From: Cloeon dipterum
Taxonomy: Eukaryota > Arthropoda > Insecta > Ephemeroptera > Baetidae
Direction: 5' to 3'
Assembly (NCBI RefSeq): GCF_949628265.1
Contig: NC_088786.1
Coordinates: 19,117,681-19,181,680 of the forward strand
DNA: 64,000 nt
The position numbers were made by a program, and so were the translations under genes. A model generated the notes under the pieces. The model had not been told where the DNA came from. It searched no databases and saw only the letters and a program-made list of their open reading frames with translations. Positions 42,301 to 52,843 of the stretch are shown here, piece after piece. The first letter of the stretch is position 1, and the number at the start of each line of letters is the position of its first letter.

Positions 42301-43468
42301 AAGCAAACTTTTGACTCCAGGGGGTTTGAATACAGTTGCCAAAATTCATTTTTAGCCCTGAAACATTTACAAACTTTTTTATTTTGAAATTCCAAAATTT
42401 TTGTTTCGACACTGTAGTCGTCTCGTCGCGCGGCAGTTGGAAAATGAAACGCCGCGCTGCTAAGAGACTAGTCACACGGGGAAAACATGTAACTGAAAAT
42501 GTGTTAAAAAAAATATTTGTAGGTTATTTTCATATTAGAAGTTAAACCGTTCGGAATTGTCTTAAAAAATTATTTTAGCTATATGTATTATTTAGCACAC
42601 CCCCACCCACCTGTCATCTAATGAGACTCTAAATAGTTTCACATTAGCATAGACTCTCTTGCTCTTCTCCCGAGTCTTTCTTAACTCTCTGTATCTGTCC
42701 TGAAGACACTGGCATTTTTGCGCCTCGCTTGACGCACTGGGGTAGGTGGGAGCGCGAGCGTGCCCTCCCTCCTGCCGTCTTGTTAGGAATCTGTTCGATT
42801 GTGCCATGGTTTTTGTTGTGTAACCAAAGCAATATGTGCCGTTCTCAGCTGAGATCAACTGTTGTCAAAAGGAGCTCAGTTTGTTAGAAAAATAAAAAGA
42901 AAACTCACTCGTAAGAGGTTGTTGCTGAATCAAAAGTCTATGATTTTGTTAAGAGCCAAAGGTTTCTCACGGAATGTTTGGCACTACCATCAAAATTCTA
43001 TCCCGATTTATGTGTTTCTCTGGTTTGTCGCGCAACTTGCAATGATGCTGGACAAAATTTGCATCATTTTTATTACTGTTTGAAAGAGCTTGGCTTGTTG
43101 TTTTTATTTGGCCAATATATTATGGATAATATACTATCTCACGATTAAACTTGTTAGAAAAAGCCCTCGGCGCTCAGGCTGTAGCTGTGGTTTGTTAATT
43201 AGTTGTCTGTTAATTTGTTGATTAATTGGTTGTTAATAATGGAAGGAACAAATATAATTTACAAACATAATTCTCTTGCTAATATTTGAAAAGAAAACTT
43301 TCCCGAGAAGGCAATGGAAGTGTATATGGTTTTGTGATGTATGAACGTACAAATAAAAATTCGAAAAAATAATCTGGCTGTATTATATTAAATAATAAGG
43401 ACGTGAATTTTTAATGGAAATAAAATAAGCAAATTAAAAATTAGACATGAAAGGACTAAATTTAAAAT
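42301..43468. other. Gene-free stretch after AGL
   Basis: This probably includes 3' untranslated sequence of the upstream transcript; an AATAAA lies at 42891-42896. A minus-strand open frame of 88 codons (42592-42858) is GC-rich but has no recognised domain, splice partner or start context, so it is not annotated as a gene. Confidence 0.45.
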
Positions 43469-43710
43469 GTTTATGTTCTGGGAGATAGCTAACTATTTGA
43501 TTTAAATTGTTTTTCCGTGCCAATTAGACGGTCACTATTTCAATAAACGACATTTTGTGACATCGTTCTAGCCGAATCAACGCGTTTTTATTTTTATGGG
43601 AAAAACAAATTTTGGTCCGAATTTCAAGATTTGGTATTAATGTTAAAGAGCATAGTAAAAAAATCATCAAACTCAAAATTTTAAAACAAATAGATGCGAG
43701 TTTTTACGAA
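43469..43710 (+). repeat. Segmental duplication block A, copy 1
   Basis: Matches 52452-52705 in the same orientation with moderate divergence. Shared landmarks are AAATTGTTTTTCC, GCCAATTAGA, AATCAACGCGTTT and TTTTATGG(G)AAAAA. It is non-coding. It lies about 290 bases upstream of block B in this copy, whereas in copy 2 the acyltransferase gene lies between A and B. Confidence 0.75.
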
Positions 43711-44000
43711 GAATTTTGCTCAAGTATACTAGCACTGAAGTTTCCAAACACATTTTGGAGAGTATCTAAATTTTTAGCCATTTTTTATAAGTTAAAATCG
43801 GTTCAACTTAAAGAACCCTATATTCCCATCGCTGAAAATTCGAACAGACTATCTTAATTTTTCCCAGTCTCTGAACTTTTTTCATGTTCGTGTTAATCGT
43901 GTTATCACGAAGAGCAAGGAGAAGCTCTCTGAAGCTGAGTGAATAACTCCTCAGCATTCAAGGCATGTATATAAAAATTAAAAAATTATAATCCCAAACA

Positions 44001-44540
44001 CTGTAAGCCACCGCGAGATGTCAGTTTAGCTATGAAAAAAACACGCGGCATACGCGGCCTCTGCATCGCGGAAATGATAAGAAACATTCTTTGTCAGATG
44101 ACGTGTGATGTTTCGAAGTTTTGGCTGGGTCGCTGGCGTCGCTGTCCCTTGTAGCCGAGAGAAGAATAATTTACTCATCGCGCAGGATAATTAATAATTA
44201 TCTAAATTCACCATGATTCACCATTGGTGAGTTGTGTTCTCTTGTGTTTTTGTTCATATTAATGTACTTTAAAGCATAATTTTCGATTTTCAGGGGTTGA
44301 AAAACTTTCAACGCAAACGATTTAAATTATTGCTCACTTTTCGTTTAAGTATTTTTGTCTTAGACTTTATATTATACAAATTGAGCTCTAACCTGATGGG
44401 CTGATTTTAGTTTTTCATTTGTAAGGGAGCAATTTATTACGGATCTTAGATAATAATATATAATAAATTCCTATAATCTCTCCCTATATGTTGAATTTTT
44501 TCTTTTGATATTTTGCAAACATAATAGTAGATCAGTGCTA
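44001..44540 (+). repeat. Segmental duplication block B, copy 1
   Basis: Matches 55887-56495. Shared landmarks are GTAAGCCACCGC(G/A)AGATGTCA, TTTAAATTATTGCTCAC and GATGGGCTGATTTT. The sequence TTTCAGGGGTTGA at about 44290 is the uninterrupted form of the site that carries a 142-bp element in copy 2. The block lies upstream of the caspase-NACHT gene and may contain its promoter. Confidence 0.75.
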
Positions 44541-45241
44541 TACTCAACGTGTCAACACGTTTGCTGATAATATCATTTTTTATTCAAGACCATTTTCCGT
44601 AATTTGAATTTAATCAACATTTATTTTATCATGCATAGAGAGGCACGAAGTTTTTTTTGTCTTGTACACGTTATTATTAATAATATAAGAGAACCTTTTA
44701 GACGGGGAACGAATTAAAAAAAATTAATTTCTTCCTTTTTTTCTACGCATCAAGCTATTTTAAAAATCATTGTCTATGCACATTAAAAATTGCTTAAATC
44801 ATTAGTCATTAGGAGTTTAATGTTTCCAAAAAGCTTCAATTTTACACGTGTATATATTTGATGAATTCAATTCTTGTATCGATATCATGTGACTGATTGT
44901 GAAACATAATCTGCGAAGCTTGAAGAGTGGCTCATAGATAATTTCGATAATTTATAAAAGAAATGCATTTTTTTCCAAGTTTATGACTCTTATCAACCGT
45001 GACCATACCGGCTCTAAATTTAATAACTATTGACATTCTCTGGCATTTAATTTTGGACATCTCTTCTAGCTAAGCATTCTTTGCAACAATTTGCAGTAAC
45101 ACACCATGTTAATTTTTCGCTTAAAATTCAATGCAGTTCAGAATTCAATACTACGTGCCTGACAAATCTTTTAGAATATTTAATTGAAGTAAAAGCACTT
45201 TGCAATTTTTATTAAATATTTCAAAATTTTCTAGGTTAAAA

Positions 45242-48200
45242 ATGCGTAAGCAAAAAATCATGAAAACCAGGTTTGGATATTTCCAAGACAATAGTGGGAC
45301 AGCAAGAGAAATTGATTGGTATGAATGATAGGTTTACAGCAATATTTGCACTGTTTAAAATATGTATTATCCTCCTTTGTAGGGTATTCGTCCTAGTGAT
45401 CCATTACGACTTCTCATCAAGAGAAGGATTTGAATTAAAGAAAAGAATTGGAGATGCGGAAGATGTTGAAAGGCTGCGAAGCACATTTAAAGAAAAGAGA
45501 AACTGCTCGTTTCACGAAATTTTATCTCCAACAAAAGATGAATTATTTGAGCTCATTTCAAACGAGGAAAAGCTCCTGCAGCTTTTCAGAGGCAGCAGCT
45601 TAAACTGTGTGCCAGAGATATTCATTCTTTTTATTTTGTCGCACGGAGGTACCGATGGAATCATATACACAGACCATTTTCAACCAGAGTCTAAGGAAAT
45701 GGTTTATTTTTACCGACACGATGTTTTCCAGAAACTTGCTTCTCTGAAAAAGTTCAAAACCTGCCTCAAATTCATCAACTTTGGGGTAATTGATTTAACA
45801 AATTTTTATGTTTTATCCAAAAGAGACTATTAATTATTTATATTTCAGCCCTGTCGCGGACTTGAATATGATCCAATCTTGTCGCCATCAGAAAACAAGC
45901 TCAAGACAAACTCTAAAGTATCCAAATTATACTTCGTGCCAAACATTTATGAAAATCTGGTTGTTGCTTACTCCACTCTAGAAAGTATTTAATTTTAGAT
46001 CCTCGACTTTTTTAAAGTGTATTGAATCATTCCATGAATTGCAGCAAAGATCGCAAAACGGGAGGATGCCGCTAACTCGGTAACAAAAATGGGAACTTAT
46101 TACGTCCAATCATTTTGCGACGTGCTTGATGAGCTTCAACATGACACAAATTTCGCGGACGTTTTGACCATGGTGCAGCACGAAGTGCACAGAACGACAA
46201 CAACTAACCCATTCAATAAAAGTGGTCAAACTCCAGAATTCACCTTATTCCCACACAAGAAGATCATCATTCGTTGCGTTGAAAAGTAAATATATATTAT
46301 GAAACTGTTATATACGTCATGATGATCTGTATAAGTTTGTCTTAGAATTATGGTCTTTTGTTCCTGGTTACCCAATTTCGTACCTTTCCACTAAATTTTC
46401 TTTCAATCAGGACAAAAAGAGCTTAAGGATAATGAATCGGTCTATTTTTTTTTCTCAGAGCGATTTCTCAACCAGGCATGTCTTGCGGTCATGATGGAAA
46501 AGCCGATACTTCGCGTTTGAAAAATACTCCAATTCAACGTGATGCAAGGGAGCATTTTTTCAAATGGCAGTCAGACACAGGAGAAACTTTGCGAAGTCGA
46601 AGAGCAGCAATTTTTCGAGATCCAGAAGTTTCGAAATACCAAGCAATGAAGATGGACAAGGCACTGACGAGAAACCTTCTTTTTGAAACTTCCTTACACA
46701 ATATCACAACGCGAGAGCTGAACAATTATTTTACTAATTGTAATTTTTATTAAATTTCTCTTTTCAAATCAATAACTTAATCTCGTGTTCCAGCTAAATT
46801 GCTCGATTATGAGAATGTGGGCTGCTGTTTGGCCGCGTTTTTTACTAAGACCCAAGTTGACGAAAAAAGTGGCGAAATCAGCATCACTACAACAGACGAC
46901 GTGACTGTTCCGGCTGGAGACATCATTAGCACCTGCGTTGGGCCCGAAAACAAGAACATGACTGGCAAGCCATACCTCTTTTTCTTCATCAACCAAGTTT
47001 CCCCAGCCGCTGATAACATGATGCCTCATGAGGTTGCATATAAATATACTGCAATTATTCAAGTATTTTTTATTTTGTCAATGTTTCAGCCACAATTGCC
47101 GAATTTGAATTACGCGATTCGAGCTACCCAATACAGCGGCTATTTAGCTTTTTTCGCACTGAGCGAAGGTGAATTTATTTAAGTTTAATTTAGTATTCTT
47201 ATTGACTATGTAATCATTATTTTCATATAGATATATTTGAACGACTGCTGGAAATTTTGGATGGAAAACTTGTGAAAAACGGTAAAAGCATCCAAGAACT
47301 ACTGTCCGAGCTCCTTCATCTAAATCCAGAGGATGTCTCCAACTTCAGTGCAAGTAATAACAGGCTGATGCTTATTGCGTCAACATTGCAGTACTCACTC
47401 GATTTCCCAGACTTACCCAGTCGTTTCGTTCAACCAACGTTAAAAATTTCCAATCAAAATTACAAATTTGAAACATTTTTGCGGCTAGTTGAATCCTTAG
47501 AAAATATGATGTTGGTTGTTTCATCGGACGCTGGTATGGGGAAAACAACAATGGTGCTCGAACTTTCGAATATCTTGAGAAAGAAAATGAAAAGAAAAAT
47601 TGTTCTTTTGCAACTAGTTCGGTTTTACGAATTTTTCCCCAACGGCGATGATGAGTGCGACTGCACGCTGTACTCGCTCCTTGCAAAGGCATTAAGCGTC
47701 ACCGAGGAGAGAATCATAGACCTGAACAATAGTGAAGGATTCTTTGTCTTTTTAGATGGGTTTGACGAAATAGCGACCCATTTTAAAGGTTTGACATCAA
47801 ACATTTTACGAGAGCTGGTTAAGAGAAAAATCCCATTTCTTATCACGACAAGACCAGAAGAAGAAAATGCGCTTAAAAGTATTTTGAAAGAAGCCAAAAT
47901 TATTGGGCTTGAAAATTTTGATCGAAATCAACAGCTAGAGCTTATGAAAATAGTCACGCAAGAGAGAGAGGAGGAGTGTGAAAATAAATTAAAAAGCTTT
48001 CGGGCCACTGCGATGGGAGATGTCTTGGGAAATCCCTTGCATCTCACTATTGTCAGTCAGGGCAAAAATGCTAAAAATATGTGGGAAGTTTATGATGAAT
48101 TTTTGCACACGAAAGTCGCTCATGGATTAGAATTTAAAGATAATATCCGAATCGACAATGCAAAAGGGCAAATGCAAATCAAGGACAGAATTAAATTCCT

Positions 48201-51200
48201 TCAAAAAGTAACGTATGATCAAGTGAAGAACGATCTAAAAACAAAAGAATTCAGCGAGGATGAATGCTGTAAAATAAATAACACGGGAGTTGCATGGATA
48301 AGTGGAAGTCAAATTATCTACACGCACAAAACTGTATCAGACTTTCTTGTGTGCCGAAAATTCGTTTTCGAGGTTCAGAACAAGAAAGCTGAAAAGGATG
48401 CAACAATCATGAGTCACGACAGATTGTCAGGAAGCAGAAGCTTCCTCGATCTTTACCTATCCCAAGACGAGAAAAATTTCCGATTAACTTTAATGGAAAT
48501 CGTAAAGCAACACGTACCACCAAGGTCGGTTTTGTTTATACTAAGCGAAGGCCACAAAAATATGTTCAACGCTTTTCAGGGGCTAATTAGAGAAGCAGTT
48601 AACTCACAAATATCTGATATAGATCTCTTGAATAAAACTTTGAATGCGACAATTTCAAATAATATTCAAAACGCAGAGTTTGCTAAATTTTTACTGGATT
48701 TTGAGTTTCCAATAAAAGATGAGGTGCAAAAACATGAACAAACTGCAATGGATTTGGTAATGACAAGATTCAAGAATGGTGAGGATGCACTCTTTCTTGC
48801 CCAAAAGTTGTACGATAAGAATCAATCGCTCGTCAAAACCGAGCCTAACGACGAAACAACATTTCAGCAAGCAGCTGAAAAAAAGGATTCAAAAATGTGT
48901 GGTTGGTTGCTCGAAATTAAAAATGATGAAGTTGATTTCATCAAAATGGGCAAGCATCCATTTGACTATGTTGCTCAAAACGCGCAATTCGGACTCGAAG
49001 TTGGGAAATACCTTATATCGATAGGTGTTAAGCCTGAAGTCCAAAGTTTAAAAAAAGCCGTGCGGTTGAATAATTTCAAACTGGCAGAGCTTCTGTTCTT
49101 TAATTTGGCAGACGAAAATAAAAGGCTCGGGGGAAACAATATTCTTCACTTTGCCATCCGTATAGACAGCATTGAATTTGTCATACACGTGAGCCAAAAA
49201 TATGGAAAAGAATTGGTCTCGCAACTAACAGATCATGGAGTGACTGCCCTGCAATTGGCAGCGAGCTACTCTGGTTTGAGCATGTGCAAGTTGATTGAAA
49301 AGTTTGATATTGAATTTCACGCCAGCGAAGACAATGGGCATGTTTTTTGTCATGACCGGTGTCTTCCTGGTTTAATTAGAAATCAAGCATTTCTAGCTGG
49401 TGCACCCTCTCAGATATCAAACGGTATCGCATACTTTCTAAGTAATTTTAAGAAAATACCCGGTACTCTGTGCCCATCAATGTTCAGCGTTCTTTCGCCT
49501 TCGGGTGAAAATGCTTTTCATGCAGCTGCTCGAAATGAGAACAGAATTGACGAGCTTGTAGCACTTGCTCAGCATTTTAAAACAAACAAAGTGGCAATTG
49601 ATCTGAAAAATAAAATGGGTAACACCCCATTTCAAATTGCAATCCTAAATCAACGAACTGACCTGGCTCTGTACTTGATGAAAAACGGGGCGGATGTGAA
49701 AAACAGTTGCGGAAAATTCAACGCATTTCAATTTTTTATAATAAATGATAATCTGGACGGGGCCAAGGAGGTTTACAAAAGGCATAGTGAACTTCTGGGC
49801 CAACTCACTGACAAGGGCGAATCTTGTTTGCACCTAGCAGTGATGCATTCCTCCATAAAAATGTTCAATTGGCTTCTGCAAATCGGAGCCAATTTGCATG
49901 CTGTGACTAAAAATGGAGATAATGTTTTGCACCTGGTCCATCATCAAGTTCATGAGGTATATGTCTCTCTCTCCAAAGATGGAAAAAATTTTGAAATGTT
50001 CAACAAAATTAAAAGCTGGGTAAAATTTTTAGTTTCTAAAGGGGCTGACATCAGTCTAAAAAATAATCAGGGAAAAATTCCACTTCAAATTGCTCTTGAA
50101 GATAAAAGTACGCTGTCGCTAGCAAAAGAATTGATGGAATATTCAGCTCCTCCCGAAATGAAGTTGGACGGGCATAACCTGTTGCACATTTTCATTAAAT
50201 ATGAAAATTTGGATGACATTAAATACATTCATCATTTGCATCGTGAATTGATAAAAGAAAGATCAGACAAAGGAGACTATGCACTGCATCTGGCTGCAAG
50301 ATGCTGCAAAGATCGTGAAACCTTTGAATGGCTCGTTGAAAATGGGGCAGATGTCCACGCGCTTAATTGGAATGGGGACAATGTCTTACATGTCTTAGCT
50401 TCAAAATATGAACTAAATTTTGAAATTGTTCAGTATTTCTTTGATCTAGGTGTTAACATCAATTCAAAAAATATCCACATGTTGACACCACTGCAGGTAG
50501 CTGCTGAGCACTTGAGTTTTGGGAGTATTCGTGGATTCGTTGAGCTCGGAGCTGAACTTTTTAGAAACGGTGCGAAATACAACGTGTTGCACGTGCTAAT
50601 TAAAAATTTTAAACTCGACCTAGCAGAGTTCATCCACTCAAAAGACAATAAAGTCGTGACGGAGCTCACCGGCGACGGGTATACAGCCCTGCACTTAGCA
50701 GTTCAGTTTTCAAAACTTGAGATGTGCAAGTGGCTGATTGAGATTAACGGTGTCGATGTACATGCTGTGACAGAACAGGGTGACAACATTCTCCACATCG
50801 CGGCACGTCGACATGATAATGAAGGGAAACAAATTTTAGAATACATACTCGCAACTTTTGAGGTGAACATTAACCAGAAAAATAAATCAGACGAGACTCC
50901 ACTTTTCATTGCTTTGGTCCCCGCGGATAACATTTATGCGGCTAAAAAATTGATTGAATCAGGGGCTGATTGTAGAGTTAAATGCGGTGGAGTTTCGCTG
51001 TTGCATGCGAGTCTGGAGAACAATGGAGAGTATGCCTTGGATGCCATTGAACTGTTAAAAGACAAGGGTGTACTCGAGGAACTCACAGAAGAGGGAGAAA
51101 ATATATTGCACCTCTCTGCCAGATATGCGAATATCAGTACTTGCATCTACGTGCAAAATTTTGTCGCGGACCTGCATGCGACCACAAATGACGGCAGCAC

Positions 51201-51408
51201 CGTTTTGCACATGGCTGCCTTGAACAAAGTATATGGACGGGATATCATAGAACATTTTATGTCGCTGGGTTTGGACTTGGACTTGGAAAAAGTAAGCAAT
51301 GATGGAAAATTAGCATTAGATGTTGCTAATTCAATACAGAACTACAATGCAAGTAGCATTCTATTAAAGTATTACAATATGTTATTTCAACGTGAAGATG
51401 CTTATTAA
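45242..51408 (+). CDS. Caspase - pseudo-caspase - NACHT - ankyrin-repeat protein (NLR-like)
   Basis: Exons: 45242-45318, 45383-45785, 45849-45984, 46045-46285, 46459-46739, 46794-47032, 47090-47168, 47231-51408. They total 5634 bases, or 1877 aa. An in-frame ATG at 45260 is an alternative start; a 5' exon may precede. Residues about 26-290 form a caspase domain with SHGG (His113) and PCRG (Cys162), 49 residues apart as in active caspases, then AYSTLE and a p10-like end (HEVHR, FTLFPHKKIII). Residues about 335-500 repeat the fold without the Cys. A NACHT-type NTPase follows, with Walker A GMGKTT (587-592) and Walker B FFVFLDGFDE (about 656-665). From about 1120 to the end there are ankyrin-type repeats (TALHLAV, NVLHL, GADVHA). 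Inferred role: an intracellular sensor whose repeats detect a signal, NACHT oligomerises, and the caspase acts. No CARD or death domain is seen. The 4.2-kb last exon is uninterrupted. Confidence 0.88.
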
Positions 51409-52165
51409 AATTGTAATTTTTTATTAAGTTTTCAATTTTTATTTTCTCTAATTATAGTTTTTAATGAAATGTTAAAATGGTAATTTTTGGGAGGCGTACA
51501 TCAATAGGTTTTTGTATTGATTTTATTTGTGAACATAAAAATAAATATTTCAATATACATAGTTCAATATCATTAATCTGAATATACATATTTATTGTCA
51601 ATTGTTACTTCGTAAGGGGAAATTTTTGTGATCAATAAAATATAATTATAATTAATCTAATTACTTTGGTTTTAATCTTATTGGATACAAGTTTTTAATT
51701 TCAAATAACTATAACATAAAATCTTCGGTAGACAAAAACAGTAGCAGTGGGCAACCGGCTATGCACAGCAGTTTTGCGGGTTGCATATTGCCCCTGCACG
51801 CGCGTAATTTCTACCGCTGCGCGCACCAAGAGGGGCCTCACCTGTACGACCTTCTGATTGGGCTGATTTATATGAAGTAAATCATAATTTAATTTGTCAG
51901 TGCCTAGAGAAAGTGGAAATGAATTAAAATTTAGATGTGTGGCCTCAAAAGTTCTCTTCCTGCAATTATTAAAGAAAGATTGCACAGAACCCTTATAGAA
52001 TTTGAAGCTTTTAAGTTTCTCCTGGCGCTGGTGTGAGTTCTGCAGAAAAGGTAATTTTTCACGCTGGACCACCATTTCCCGTTCGTTCATCGTGCATTGC
52101 ACATTAAAAGATACTCCATTTATATCAAAGTCAATGGCGAGAGCTCTATTTATTTACTCTTTCCG
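51172..52165 (+). repeat. Segmental duplication block C, copy 1
   Basis: It starts in the last ankyrin codons of the caspase-NACHT gene and continues through its 3' untranslated region and about 750 bases of non-coding DNA. It matches 56633-57650 in order. Shared non-coding landmarks are GGCAACCGGC, TTCTGATTGGGCTGATT, TCTTCCTGCAATTATTAAA and GCTGGTGTGAGTTCTGCAGA. Confidence 0.85.
51634..51639 (+). terminator. Poly(A) signal AATAAA of the caspase-NACHT gene
   Basis: The motif lies in ATCAATAAAATATA about 225 bases after the stop and is retained in duplicate copy C2 (GTGATCAATAAAAATA near 57090). An earlier AATAAA near 51540 is possible. Confidence 0.5.
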
Positions 52166-52843
52166 TGAATCCCAGAAATCGACGATCTTGCCCATTGGAG
52201 GCCAACGAATATTGATGACGACTCTACCTGATTAGTTATTGAATTGAGAATACTATACAGAATTGCCTTCCCTCCGCGTCTCTTTTCCAGCGAGCGGCGC
52301 GACCAGCACGAGGGCGGACAGCAATTTCCCATTTTTTGTTCATCACTACTTTTTGTTTTGGAAATGCATTAAAAATATATAGCACAAGATGGTTACTATT
52401 AAATATTATAAATATATAAGATAAGATTTCTTCATTCATCGAGTTTCAAAAGTTTGTTTTCTGGAAGATGTCAACTATTTTGTATAAATTGTTTTTCCTT
52501 GCCAATTAGATGGTTGCTATTCCAATACAAAGCGGCTTTTTGAGACATCTCGCTTTAGCCCAATCAACGCGTTTACATTTTGTGCAAACTCAGCATTTTT
52601 ATGGAAAAATTTACATTTTTGTCCGAACTTCGAGTTATTGATATTTTGTTAGGGAGAATAGTACAATATGATCGAACTTTAAAGTTAAAACAAATGCGAA
52701 CCTAGCTCGTTAATTTTTATCGATAAGATAGATCTATCAAGATATGATAATTTTTTCTTTTGATGAATCAAAATCACAATAAAAATTGGAACGTTTTTAT
52801 CATTTAAGTTTTAACGCAACGCGTGACGATCACCGATCACGCG
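52166..52843. other. Intergenic stretch, mostly duplication block A copy 2
   Basis: No gene. It includes block A copy 2 (52452-52705) and the upstream region of the acyltransferase gene. No clear TATA box was identified. Confidence 0.5.
52452..52705 (+). repeat. Segmental duplication block A, copy 2
   Basis: The counterpart of 43469-43710. It contains a small insertion relative to copy 1 (TGTGCAAACTCAGC) and lies about 140 bases upstream of the acyltransferase start codon. Confidence 0.75.

Noticed and set aside
42592-42858. 88-codon minus-strand open frame after AGL
   Set aside because: No family recognised, no start context and no splice partner; left as unassigned sequence.
51701-52102. 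133-codon minus-strand open frame in the well-kept part of block C
   Set aside because: The counterpart at 57200-57560 carries many small indels that would break the frame, so the conservation does not look like protein constraint.
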